A stretch of DNA of 64,000 nucleotides from Maribacter aquimaris (GTDB lineage Bacteria; Bacteroidota; Bacteroidia; Flavobacteriales; Flavobacteriaceae), in assembly GCF_014596745.1 (NCBI RefSeq), contig NZ_JABTCF010000010.1, forward strand, positions 124,001 to 188,000, written 5' to 3'. The notes beneath the pieces were generated by a model, which saw only the letters and a list, made by a program, of their open reading frames with translations, was not told the DNA's origin and searched no databases. A program made the position numbers and the translations under genes. Positions 17,939 through 26,241 of this stretch are shown here, piece after piece. Every line of letters starts with the position of its first letter. The first letter of the stretch is position 1.

Positions 17939-18736
17939 TCAAGGCATCGTCTTGAAAACCCCGGACCACTGTTCCTCCTGCTCTAGGCGTTGTAGTTCAC
18001 GGTAGCGTTCCAAATCACAAAAAGCATCGAGCTGGCAAATGATTATCCCTTTGGTGCCATCCAAAAATCCCAATCGAATGATATAGCTATTAAAGAATTT
18101 CCATATAGGTTTAAGAAGCAGTAGGGCATAACTGAACTTTTTGCCCTTGACAAAGGCTTCCTTGGCTTTTAGCCTGCCGTACATCATCATTTTGTTTTTG
18201 TAAACCCCATAGTCCTTATAACAATAATGTGTGAGTCTATTTTTGAATTTACCCGATGTACCGTTGATGTCCAACGTTTCATGAACTATTCGTTTGTCAG
18301 AGAAGTTCACTTTGCTTTTTCGAAATAGGCGATAATTTTTATCAGTCTGCCATCCGCTGAAGTGCAACCGTTCATTTTGGAACATAAATGTTCTATAGAA
18401 CCAATAGGCAACATGTTTCGGATGGTTATTGATCGTTTCCTTGATTTCCTTTTGAAGTTCTTCCGATACAACTTCATCGGCGTCCAAAAACAAAACCCAA
18501 TCGTTATTCGCCTGTTTTAAGGTAAAGGCTTTTTGGGCGGTAAAGTTCTTGAACGGATGTTGAATGACCTTAACCTTAGGATGGTTCAAAAGGTATTCAT
18601 ACGTACCATCGGTACTATAAGAATCCACGACAATGATCTCATCCGCAAATGAAACGGATTCAATACATTTTTCAATATATCCTACTTCATTAAAAGTGAT
18701 CACTAAGGCGGTTACTTTTTCTTTGGTTAGAGACAT
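17939..18736 (-). CDS. GT2 glycosyltransferase, WaaE/KdtX-like
   Basis: A 265-residue cytosolic or membrane-associated inverting glycosyltransferase. LVITFNEVGYIEKCI, DEIIVVDSYSTDGTYEYL and DWVLFLDADEVVSEEL (DAD motif) form the GT-A catalytic core. HFSGWQTDKNYRLFRKSKVNF and IRLGFLDGTKG mark the beta-glucosyltransferase group that includes LPS-core WaaE. It is a full-length paralog of the C-terminal half of the fusion protein at 13889-15730. It lies 347 bp upstream of the polymer operon on the same strand and probably acts on the same glycan. Confidence 0.9.
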   Translation of the reverse strand: MSLTKEKVTALVITFNEVGYIEKCIESVSFADEIIVVDSYSTDGTYEYLLNHPKVKVIQHPFKNFTAQKAFTLKQANNDWVLFLDADEVVSEELQKEIKETINNHPKHVAYWFYRTFMFQNERLHFSGWQTDKNYRLFRKSKVNFSDKRIVHETLDINGTSGKFKNRLTHYCYKDYGVYKNKMMMYGRLKAKEAFVKGKKFSYALLLLKPIWKFFNSYIIRLGFLDGTKGIIICQLDAFCDLERYRELQRLEQEEQWSGVFKTMP

Positions 18737-18926
18737 AGGTTTGATTTCATCGGATGGTTAGACCAATTGGTATTTCTAATTAACAGAAAAAAAAGGGAAA
18801 AAGTATGTACAATACGTAAATTTCCTACAATTTTTCGAATCAACTAAAATATTTCAGTTTAATTAGGGCATTCACAATAGGTTGGATTCCTATCGATAAT
18901 TGTATTGGTTAACAATCAGAAAGACA

Positions 18927-18952
18927 AAAACCCTACTCAAAGGCAGGGTTTT
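18927..18952 (-). terminator. Intrinsic terminator after dapD
   Basis: AAAACCCT (18927-18934) pairs with AGGGTTTT (18945-18952) around a 10-nt loop, with a U-rich tail on the minus strand. It starts 27 bp after the dapD stop. Confidence 0.8.
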
Positions 18953-18978
18953 ATAATAATTAATTTTTAAATAGGATA

Positions 18979-19794
18979 TTAAACGGCTACATCGTACTCG
19001 CGAAGTGCATCGTTCAATGATGTTTTTTTATTGGTACTTTCCTTTCTTTTACCAATAATCAATGCACAGGGTACCTGAAATTCCCCTGCAGGAAATTTTT
19101 TGGTATAACTTCCAGGTATTACGACCGAACGGGCAGGAACAACCCCTTTGGTCTCAATAGGTTCATCACCGGTTACGTCTATGATCTTTGTACTCATGGT
19201 TAAAACCACATTGGCACCTAAAACGGCTTCTTTCTCTACGCGGACTCCTTCCACAACAATACAACGGGACCCAATAAAGGCGCCATCCTCAATAATTACC
19301 GGGGCGGCCTGTAATGGTTCAAGAACACCTCCGATGCCAACACCACCACTTAAATGTACGTTCTTGCCGATTTGGGCACAGCTACCTACGGTGGCCCAAG
19401 TATCGACCATGGTGCCTTCATCAACATAGGCGCCGATATTCACATAACTGGGCATCAAAATAGTACCGGCCGAAATATATGAACCATGTCTGGCTACGGC
19501 ATGGGGTACCACACGAATGCCTTTCTCTTTATACCCTCTTTTTAGCGGAATCTTATCATGGTATTCAAAAATGCCCGCTTCCAGGGTTTCCATTTTTTGA
19601 ATGGGAAAATACAATACAACACCTTTTTTTACCCATTCATTGATCTGCCAACCGTTTTCGGTCGGTTCGGCACAACGGAGTTTTCCGGCATCCAATAAAT
19701 CGATCACTTCCCGAATGGCTTTTTGGGTAGCGGCATCTTTCAATAATGCCCTGTCTTCCCATGCTTTTTCTATAATCTGTCTAAGTTCAGTCAT
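18979..19794 (-). CDS. dapD: 2,3,4,5-tetrahydropyridine-2,6-dicarboxylate N-succinyltransferase
   Basis: Succinylase step of the DAP/lysine pathway, feeding peptidoglycan precursors. The 271-residue protein has an alpha-helical N-terminus (TELRQIIEKAWEDRALL) and a left-handed beta-helix of hexapeptide repeats in the middle (AYVDEGTMVDTWATVGSCAQIG, LSGGVGIGGVLEP, IEDGAFIGSRCIVVEGV), followed by VVIPGSYTK and CALIIGKRKE. Length is standard. Transcribed divergently from ruvX with a -7 element and followed by an intrinsic terminator, so it is monocistronic. Confidence 0.96.
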   Translation of the reverse strand: MTELRQIIEKAWEDRALLKDAATQKAIREVIDLLDAGKLRCAEPTENGWQINEWVKKGVVLYFPIQKMETLEAGIFEYHDKIPLKRGYKEKGIRVVPHAVARHGSYISAGTILMPSYVNIGAYVDEGTMVDTWATVGSCAQIGKNVHLSGGVGIGGVLEPLQAAPVIIEDGAFIGSRCIVVEGVRVEKEAVLGANVVLTMSTKIIDVTGDEPIETKGVVPARSVVIPGSYTKKFPAGEFQVPCALIIGKRKESTNKKTSLNDALREYDVAV

Positions 19795-19814
19795 GTTGCT
19801 TCTTAAAATTTTGA

Positions 19815-19822
19815 CAAATATA
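19815..19822 (-). promoter_or_regulatory. Candidate -7 element of dapD
   Basis: Minus strand reads TATATTTG, an exact TAnnTTTG match 20 bp before the dapD ATG. No TTG is found at the -33 position. Confidence 0.5.
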
Positions 19823-19876
19823 AGGGGTGAAACCTTAATTGATCCTGTGTTTTTATAGTTATAACAATTTATGCTT

Positions 19877-19884
19877 TATTTTTG
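19877..19884 (+). promoter_or_regulatory. Candidate -7 element of the ruvX-def operon
   Basis: TATTTTTG is an exact TAnnTTTG match. Transcription from it would begin at about 19,890, which excludes the TTG at 19882 as a start and favours the TTG at 19900. Confidence 0.5.
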
Positions 19885-19899
19885 CCAAAAACATTGGAA

Positions 19900-20310
19900 T
19901 TGGGGAGGATTGTTGCTTTGGACTATGGAAAAAAACGCACTGGAATTGCAATTACCGATGAATTGCAGATTATTGCCTCAGGGCTCACTACGGTAAATAC
20001 CCATGAGCTCATTGCTTTTTTGAAAGAGTATGTAGCAGCGGAAAATGTAGAACGTTTTGTCGTTGGGGAACCCAAGCAAATGGATTATACGCCTTCACAG
20101 GCAGAGGAATTGATAGCTCCTTTCTTAAAGCATTTGGGTAGGACATTTCCCGATATTCCCATTGAAAGGCAAGATGAGCGTTTTACCTCAAAAATGGCAT
20201 TTCAATCCATGATCGATGGTGGAATCAAGAAAAAACAGCGCAGGAATAAAGCGTTGATCGATGAAATAAGTGCAACACTGATTTTACAGGCTTATATAAA
20301 TAGAAAATAA
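19900..20310 (+). CDS. ruvX: Holliday junction resolvase-like / pre-16S rRNA nuclease (YqgF/RuvX)
   Basis: RNase-H-fold nuclease family implicated in 16S rRNA 5' processing. GRIVALDYGKKRTGIAITDE is the first strand with the catalytic aspartate; VVGEPKQMD, ERQDERFTSKMA and KALIDEISATLILQAY complete the fold. I chose TTG 19900, giving a Gly-Arg-Ile N-terminus usual for the family and 136 residues. A TTG at 19882 would add six residues but lies inside the -7 promoter element. The stop codon abuts the def ATG, so the two are co-translated. Confidence 0.9.
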   Translation: MGRIVALDYGKKRTGIAITDELQIIASGLTTVNTHELIAFLKEYVAAENVERFVVGEPKQMDYTPSQAEELIAPFLKHLGRTFPDIPIERQDERFTSKMAFQSMIDGGIKKKQRRNKALIDEISATLILQAYINRK

Positions 20311-20901
20311 ATGGTATTACCTATTGTCGCTTATGGTGACCCCGTGTTACGTAAAGTAGGAAAGGAGATTGAAAAGGATTTTCCCAAATTGGATGAATTG
20401 ATCGAGAATATGTGGGAGACCATGTACAATGCAAGTGGAGTAGGGTTGGCTGCCCCACAAATAGGGTTGCCCCTGCGACTGTTCATCGTCGATGCAACTC
20501 CTTTTGCAGAGGATGATGATCTGACCGATGCAGAGCAAAAAACCTTGGAAGGATTCAAAAAAGTATTTATCAATGCCAAAATTAAGGAGGAAACAGGCAA
20601 GGACTGGGCCTTTAACGAAGGTTGTCTTAGCATTCCTGATGTCCGTGAGGATGTTTCCCGAAAGGATACGATTACGATTACCTATTGTGACGGGGATTTT
20701 AAGGAGCATACAGAAACCTATGATGGGGTTTTGGCCCGTATCATCCAACACGAATATGATCATATCGAAGGTATATTGTTTACCGATAAATTGTCTTCCC
20801 TAAAAAAACGCCTATTGAAAGGCCGGTTGGCCAATATATCCAAGGGCAAAATAAAGGTGGAGTATCGAATGCGATTTCCGAACATGAAAAAAGCCAGATA
20901 A
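20311..20901 (+). CDS. def: Peptide deformylase
   Basis: Removes the N-formyl group from nascent proteins. The 196-residue metalloenzyme carries all three motifs: GVGLAAPQIG (about 43-52), EGCLSIP (103-109, metal-ligand Cys105) and QHEYDHIEG (146-154, metal ligands H147 and H151, catalytic E148). An insert of about 25 residues after LFIVDATPF (acidic, EDDDLTDAEQ) is typical of Bacteroidota enzymes. ATG follows the ruvX stop directly. Confidence 0.97.
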   Translation: MVLPIVAYGDPVLRKVGKEIEKDFPKLDELIENMWETMYNASGVGLAAPQIGLPLRLFIVDATPFAEDDDLTDAEQKTLEGFKKVFINAKIKEETGKDWAFNEGCLSIPDVREDVSRKDTITITYCDGDFKEHTETYDGVLARIIQHEYDHIEGILFTDKLSSLKKRLLKGRLANISKGKIKVEYRMRFPNMKKAR

Positions 20902-20958
20902 TTTAACGCAGTTATTTCGGTAATTATAGCATCTTTGCAATTGAAAATTTTTTAAGGA

Positions 20959-21378
20959 ATGAGTTTAGAGAAAATTTTGTCGATAGGAGGAAGACCCGGA
21001 CTTTATCATTTACTGACACAAACCCGATCAGGATTTGTGGCAGAATCATTATTGGATAAGAAACGTATCACTATCAGTGCCCATAGCAATGTAAGCGTTT
21101 TGTCTGAAATTGCCATTTATACCTTGGAAGAGGAGATTCCTTTAGGGGAGGTGTTCCAAAAAATACTGGTAAAGGAAAAAGGAGGTAAAACCTCTGTTGG
21201 TCATAAGGATGAAAAACTTAAACTGGAGGAATATTTTTTCGAGGTATTGCCGAATTATGATGAGGATAGGGTATATCCCAGTGATATTAAAAAGGTGATA
21301 CAATGGTACAATATTCTTCAAGAGAACGGTATTACCGAGTTTGTTTCGGAAACTGAGGAAGCCTCGGAGGAAGAATAA
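20959..21378 (+). CDS. DUF5606-type Bacteroidota-specific protein
   Basis: A 139-residue cytosolic protein whose start, SLEKILSIGGRPGLYHLLTQTRSGFV, is a hallmark of the DUF5606 family, usually found beside def in Flavobacteriia as here. The C-terminus is glutamate-rich. No function is known. A near-consensus -7 (CATCTTTG) precedes it, so it may have its own promoter, 57 bp after def. An intrinsic terminator follows. Confidence 0.85.
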   Translation: MSLEKILSIGGRPGLYHLLTQTRSGFVAESLLDKKRITISAHSNVSVLSEIAIYTLEEEIPLGEVFQKILVKEKGGKTSVGHKDEKLKLEEYFFEVLPNYDEDRVYPSDIKKVIQWYNILQENGITEFVSETEEASEEE

Positions 21379-21401
21379 GGAACCTTAATATATTATAGTT
21401 T

Positions 21402-21433
21402 AAAGCCCGGACCAAAACAGTCAGGGCTTTTTT
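21402..21433 (+). terminator. Intrinsic terminator of the ruvX-def-DUF5606 operon
   Basis: AAAGCCC (21402-21408) pairs with GGGCTTT (21424-21430), followed by a run of six T. It starts 24 bp after the stop codon. It may serve the convergent peptidase gene too. Confidence 0.75.
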
Positions 21434-21450
21434 ATATTCCAACGGTACCG

Positions 21451-22959
21451 CTACTTGGATGTGGCCTTTATAAATTCGGAAACATCGTTTTTGAATTTCA
21501 CCAAGGAAGGTTCATGGGTGTACATCATGTGCCCAGCTTCATAATATTTCATAATAATATTGTCCTTGGATTCTTTGGTAAGGCCTAAATGGTTTATGCT
21601 GTGTTCCACACCATAGAATACCGTGGCAAGGTCATAAATGCCATTTAACACCAAGACTTTCATATTGGGGTCTCTTGAAAGGGCTTCAGCCATATCAATT
21701 CCTGTATTTATGGCCGCTTGGGTGCCCCATCGATTATTTCCTTCATGTGACCAATCCCATTTAAATCCTTCACGGCTGCCCGCAGTAATGGTATAGGTGA
21801 GCTTTTTGTTCACTTTGAGTGTTCTGTGTAGGTAATCCAGGAAACCGGTAATATAGGCTGGTGAAATGGCCGTGCTTTGTGGGTCGTGGCTCCCTTCCTG
21901 TGCCAAAAGGTCTTGGTTTATACCTGTAAACCTGGAATCCAAACGCCCTACGATTTCCCCTTTGTCCCTCAAAAATTCCGCAAAAAATTCACCGGCGGTG
22001 ACCCTAAGGTCCGCTTTGACCCAAAAAGCTTCTGAGGTACCCGTATAGGCAGCCAATTTAGAAGCCATTTCTTGTTTTTCGTTACGGGTCAATTGGTCTC
22101 CTTTGAATAGGGCAGGAGTGTATTCGTTTTCGGTGAAATCGCGTATTTCTTCTAAAAATTGGTAAACATCCTCCGGTTTGTCAGTAATCTTATCATGGTA
22201 CCAAGCGGTAGCCGCATAGGTGGGAAAATGTACAATGTAGGGCAAATCATCATTGGGTGGAAATAATAACGTTCTTAGGTCAAAAACAGCGGAAACCATG
22301 ATCACCCCGTTCATAGCGATACCTTGGTTCAAAAGTTTGTTCATGACCCCGGCATTCCTAAAGGTCCCATAACTTTCCCCTAAAAGATATTTCGGGCTGT
22401 TCATTCTGTCATGGGCAATTAAAAATTGGGTAATGAACAAGGATAGGCTTCGAATATCTTGGTCAACGCCCCAAAAATCCTTGAATTTTGCCTTGCCAAT
22501 AGGGATACTGAGTCCAGTACCTACCGGATCTATCATGACCAAATCCGCAACATCTAAAATAGAATGGTTGTTGTTCATGATCTTATAGGGTGCGGCAGGT
22601 GTTGCTATAGGATCGTTAACGACAATGCGTTTTGGTCCAAGGGCTCCCATATGCAGCCAAAAGGACGATGACCCGGGACCGCCATTGTACGCAAAAACAA
22701 TGGGTCTTCTCCTAGTGCCCGAAGAACGTTTGTCCTCCCCCTTTTCGTAATAGGTATGTCCCATTAAGGCAATGGGCTCGTTGTTTTCATCCCTAACTTC
22801 AAAAGTGCCCGCTTCCGCAGTCAAATAAATGGTCCTGCCGTTGATATTGACACTTTGCATCGTTTTCGATATTTCCGCTTTGGGAATGGTGTCATTTGCT
22901 TTTTGGGCAATCGTCCCCATTCCTACAAGCATGAAAACCAAGAGTACAGCTTTTTTCAT
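21451..22959 (-). CDS. S10 family serine carboxypeptidase-like exported peptidase
   Basis: A 502-residue secreted hydrolase with a signal peptide (KKAVLLVFMLVGMGTIAQ). Family S10 motifs: IVFAYNGGPGSSSFWLHMG (oxyanion region), YLLGESYGTFR (nucleophile serine), LVLNGIYDLATVF (catalytic aspartate) and YYEAGHMMYTHEPSL (catalytic histidine). Probably releases C-terminal amino acids from peptides in the periplasm. It is followed on the plus strand by the convergent DUF5606 gene, and the GH20 gene lies 42 bp upstream on the same strand, so the two may be co-transcribed. Confidence 0.92.
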   Translation of the reverse strand: MKKAVLLVFMLVGMGTIAQKANDTIPKAEISKTMQSVNINGRTIYLTAEAGTFEVRDENNEPIALMGHTYYEKGEDKRSSGTRRRPIVFAYNGGPGSSSFWLHMGALGPKRIVVNDPIATPAAPYKIMNNNHSILDVADLVMIDPVGTGLSIPIGKAKFKDFWGVDQDIRSLSLFITQFLIAHDRMNSPKYLLGESYGTFRNAGVMNKLLNQGIAMNGVIMVSAVFDLRTLLFPPNDDLPYIVHFPTYAATAWYHDKITDKPEDVYQFLEEIRDFTENEYTPALFKGDQLTRNEKQEMASKLAAYTGTSEAFWVKADLRVTAGEFFAEFLRDKGEIVGRLDSRFTGINQDLLAQEGSHDPQSTAISPAYITGFLDYLHRTLKVNKKLTYTITAGSREGFKWDWSHEGNNRWGTQAAINTGIDMAEALSRDPNMKVLVLNGIYDLATVFYGVEHSINHLGLTKESKDNIIMKYYEAGHMMYTHEPSLVKFKNDVSEFIKATSK

Positions 22960-23001
22960 TGTATGGTGGTTTTGTTGGTTTCAGTGATGGACTTAGGGGT
23001 G

Positions 23002-24618
23002 TTAGTCCTTCTTTATTTCCTCATACGAATATTTACTTTTTTTCCAATCGATTAAGGGGGATGCATAATATTTGACATTCATGCGGTCTAAATAAGGGGC
23101 CTGATTGGCCAAACGTACCTTGTAGTTTTCCCAATCGCGATTTTCCTCGGATGTCCAGCTGAGTTCGGAATAACCAATGATCCTCGGGAATGCCAGATAT
23201 TCCAATTCACCGATATTGCTGATGGTTTCTGACCATAAGGGAGCCTCAATACCGAGAATGTTCTCCATAGGGATGCCTTCATATTCCTCGGGTGTCCATA
23301 CATAAGCGGAATCAACGGGGATATATGCAGCCCAATGTAGCCCGTGTTTAGAGAGCGTATCGTATTGCATGTCTAAATAGGCTCTTTTGGCTGGTGAGAG
23401 GATAAGCTTCATTCCTCTTTTAATGGCCTTTTGTGCATTGTCCCCATTGGACCAATATTGGGAAATGGAGTTGGAGTCTACGTTGGCGGATGCGATTTCA
23501 TCCCATCCTATCATTTGTTTGCCATGCTTTTGTACGATTTTCTCAACGTTTTCAACAAAATAGATATAATCGTTCTTTTTGGTAACGTGACTTTCATCCC
23601 CGCCAATATGAAAATAAGGACCGGGGGTAATGGCTGATATCTCGCGTATGACGTCATCGATAAAACTGTATACGGTATCTTTTCTGGTATCAAAGGTGCT
23701 GAAACCTACCCGAGTACCTTCATAGAGCTTGGGGGTTTTTCCATTGCCATTTAAAAAGGGGTAGGCTACGGATGCCGCATTGGTGTGCCCAGGCATATCC
23801 ACCTCGGGAATAATGGTCATATGGTGCTTTGCGGCATAGGCGACGATGTCCTTGTAATCTTCCTGGGTGTAAAAGCCACCGGCCTCACCTCCGACTTCGG
23901 TACTTCCACCAATTTCAGTCAATTTTGGCCATGACTTGATTTCAATACGCCAGCCTTGATCATCGGTCAAGTGCAAATGCAATACATTGATCTTATAGTA
24001 AGCCAAAAGGTCTATATATTTCTTGACATCGTCAACACTGAAGAAGTGACGGGCCACATCGAGCATGGCACCACGAAATCCAAAGGTAGGGTTGTCGATG
24101 ATCTTGCCTGAGGGTATGGGCCATATGCGTTGCTCGGCCAATGTGTCATTACTCTGTTCGGGAATGATCTGCCGCAATGTTTGTATACCCCTAAAGGCAC
24201 CTTCGGCGGTATTGGAATTTAAAATGACCGAATCTTGGGTAATATAGAGTTCATAGGATTCCGGGGCATTCAATTCAAGACTGTCCGATTGATTGATATA
24301 AATAATGCGTTCAACAGGAAGGGTTCCTTCTTCATTGACAGGAACATCCAAATCAATCTTGGCTTTGATCTTATCGGCTAAAAACCGACCTATTTCCGCA
24401 AATGACGCATCGCTTTGGTTGGTGTAAATGGCCGTATAACGGTCAAGGCCGAAAGCCTTGTTCGTTGGAACCACCTTCAAAGGTTTTGGAATGAGGTTTT
24501 CGAGGGCCAGATCGGTTGGTGGAAATTCAATCTGTTTTTTTTGTTCTCCTTGGCAAGCCACAAATAATGCGCTGATGAATAGTACGGTCAGGACTCTTGT
24601 TACGATGGATTTGATCAT
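23002..24618 (-). CDS. GH20 beta-N-acetylhexosaminidase, lipoprotein
   Basis: A 538-residue enzyme that removes terminal beta-GlcNAc/GalNAc. The N-terminal signal ends in the lipobox FVACQ (Cys22), so it is membrane-anchored. Residues about 30-160 are the non-catalytic GH20b domain; the TIM barrel starts at RGAMLDVARHFFSVDDVKKYID and contains LHLHLTDDQGWRIEIKSWP and YFHIGGDESHVTK with the catalytic Asp-Glu pair. W/Y-rich sites (IGWDEI, YWSNGDNAQ) follow. It lies with an SGNH hydrolase and an S10 peptidase, consistent with turnover of peptidoglycan, chitin or glycoproteins. Confidence 0.93.
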   Translation of the reverse strand: MIKSIVTRVLTVLFISALFVACQGEQKKQIEFPPTDLALENLIPKPLKVVPTNKAFGLDRYTAIYTNQSDASFAEIGRFLADKIKAKIDLDVPVNEEGTLPVERIIYINQSDSLELNAPESYELYITQDSVILNSNTAEGAFRGIQTLRQIIPEQSNDTLAEQRIWPIPSGKIIDNPTFGFRGAMLDVARHFFSVDDVKKYIDLLAYYKINVLHLHLTDDQGWRIEIKSWPKLTEIGGSTEVGGEAGGFYTQEDYKDIVAYAAKHHMTIIPEVDMPGHTNAASVAYPFLNGNGKTPKLYEGTRVGFSTFDTRKDTVYSFIDDVIREISAITPGPYFHIGGDESHVTKKNDYIYFVENVEKIVQKHGKQMIGWDEIASANVDSNSISQYWSNGDNAQKAIKRGMKLILSPAKRAYLDMQYDTLSKHGLHWAAYIPVDSAYVWTPEEYEGIPMENILGIEAPLWSETISNIGELEYLAFPRIIGYSELSWTSEENRDWENYKVRLANQAPYLDRMNVKYYASPLIDWKKSKYSYEEIKKD

Positions 24619-24643
24619 AATGATTTACTATAACGATGGTTAA

Positions 24644-25294
24644 TTAATGCTCAACAAATGGTTTTAATACGGAATACCATACATCGTATCCCTTGGTGTT
24701 CATATGTAATCCGTCTTCGATAAAATAATCGGGAATCAATTTGCTTTTGTTTAGCATGGGGTCCCAGACATTCGCATATTCGATAAGATTGTTTTTTTTA
24801 CTAAGCCTTTGCATTTTTCGATTCAAACGTTGGTATTTGTGTCTGAAATCCCATCGTGCCAAGCTCGGTTTGGTGGAAATCAGGATGATTTCAGTTTCCG
24901 GTTTTTCCGTTCGGATCGTATGTACGATTTGCTCAATGGTACGAACGACGTTTCTTGGTTTCTTTCCTGATGCAATATCATTGTCCCCTTCATAAATAAA
25001 GACCTTGTTAGGCTGGTATTTGAGGATCAGTTCATCGGAAAGGGCCAGAAGGTCTGACGCATGAGAGCCTCCAAATCCCGAATTAATGATTTGATGGTTG
25101 GGAAACCGATCTTGCACATCTTTCCAGATTCTGATGCTTGAGCTTCCTGTGAATAAGATCGTTTCGGTAGTTGGGTTCCAAAGCGTATCATATTTTTTTG
25201 TGATATGGTCTATATCACTTTTGAAGCGCCCGGGATCTTGGGAGTTGACATTTAGGAGTATAAAAAATAATAGGGATGTTGTTAAGAACCTCAT
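24644..25294 (-). CDS. SGNH/GDSL-type hydrolase, exported
   Basis: Probable esterase or acylhydrolase. I start at ATG 25294, which gives a clean signal peptide (MRFLTTSLLFFILLNVNSQ); an alternative start at 25342 adds 16 polar residues. Blocks: ILFTGSSSIRIWKD (block I, GxSSxR with nucleophile serine), INSGFGGSHASDLL (block II glycine), FIYEGDNDI (block III, GxND) and DGLHMNTKGYDVW (block V, DGxHxN with catalytic Asp and His). About 216 residues. It is 25 bp upstream of the GH20 gene, so likely one transcript. Confidence 0.9.
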   Translation of the reverse strand: MRFLTTSLLFFILLNVNSQDPGRFKSDIDHITKKYDTLWNPTTETILFTGSSSIRIWKDVQDRFPNHQIINSGFGGSHASDLLALSDELILKYQPNKVFIYEGDNDIASGKKPRNVVRTIEQIVHTIRTEKPETEIILISTKPSLARWDFRHKYQRLNRKMQRLSKKNNLIEYANVWDPMLNKSKLIPDYFIEDGLHMNTKGYDVWYSVLKPFVEH

Positions 25295-25477
25295 GGTTGA
25301 AATTTGAACCTTCAAGATACTTCTATTATTTGAATTCGTCAATACCTGTGGGTCTTAATTCAAAGGAAAATCCAAAACTTAAATGGAGACTCTTACGAGT
25401 GCCAATGCTACGATTCATTCTTTGCGCATGTGGACCTAAAGCGAATCCCCAATCCCTTCGCGAGGGCTAGATTCCTA

Positions 25478-26068
25478 TTATGATCTGGATTTGCTTTTTC
25501 TCATTCTTTTTGGGCCGTACCAAAGCCAAAATCCCGTAATCGTGAAAATGAGCAGGGCAATGCCCATAATAGTGGAGTAAATAACCTTAATTTGACCGTT
25601 CGAGGTATTGAAATACCAATCCAGGATGGAGCCATCGTGAATGTTCTCAATGAGGTCGCTATACCTTTTTTCAATGTGCAATACCTTTCCCGTGGCACCA
25701 TCGAGCTGAATACCCCAAAAATGATCCTTAAAAATGAATTTTACCGAGCCTTTTCCTTTCCTGACATCAATGCGGTCAATCATGGGAGATAAGTCGGGAG
25801 CGACTGAATCGTGCAAAACGGCAATGGCCTTGGTATGCAGACTGTCTAAGGGCAACCATTGTTTTAGGTCCGTTGAGGTGCCAACATAGGTTTCGGGCAT
25901 TAAAATGCCATTACTGTGTTTTTTCCAGCCCAATAGAAGTGCGGTGATCGAAACAATAAAGAAAAAGATGAACAGTGCTGCGCCCGTAATTCGGTGTATT
26001 TTTCGAAATATCCTTAAAATTCGGGCCTGTTTTATTCTTTGGTTCGGTTTCGTCATCCTCGTTTTCAA
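25478..26068 (-). CDS. PepSY-domain inner-membrane protein
   Basis: A 196-residue protein with two membrane helices (GAALFIFFFIVSITALLLGW near residues 32-51 and STIMGIALLIFTITGFWLWYGPK near 166-188) enclosing a PepSY-like periplasmic region (IDRIDVRKGKGSVKFIF, GIQLDGATGKVLHIEKRYSDLIENIHDGS). The IHDGSILDWYFN segment and terminal WLWYGP are typical of PepSY-associated TM proteins, which are often linked to siderophore-iron reduction or electron transfer. No partner TonB receptor lies beside it; the nearest gene is acr3, separated by a terminator. Confidence 0.85.
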   Translation of the reverse strand: MKTRMTKPNQRIKQARILRIFRKIHRITGAALFIFFFIVSITALLLGWKKHSNGILMPETYVGTSTDLKQWLPLDSLHTKAIAVLHDSVAPDLSPMIDRIDVRKGKGSVKFIFKDHFWGIQLDGATGKVLHIEKRYSDLIENIHDGSILDWYFNTSNGQIKVIYSTIMGIALLIFTITGFWLWYGPKRMRKSKSRS

Positions 26069-26187
26069 CTATATATTATGATTAGGCCTTTATAATTTGA
26101 TTATGGATTAGACAAAGTAAAGACAGTTTTTGCCAATGGTTTAGAACTGGGAAAGGGACAAAAATATTATTTTAATATGGATTAAAA

Positions 26188-26215
26188 AAAACACTGGTTT
26201 TTGGGCCAGTGTTTT
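26188..26215 (-). terminator. Intrinsic terminator after the ars operon
   Basis: AAAACACTGG (26188-26197) pairs perfectly with CCAGTGTTTT (26206-26215), with A- and T-runs on both sides. It begins 27 bp after the acr3 stop and can act in both directions. Confidence 0.85.
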
Positions 26216-26241
26216 TTGGGTTGTATTTTATTCTTATAGTC

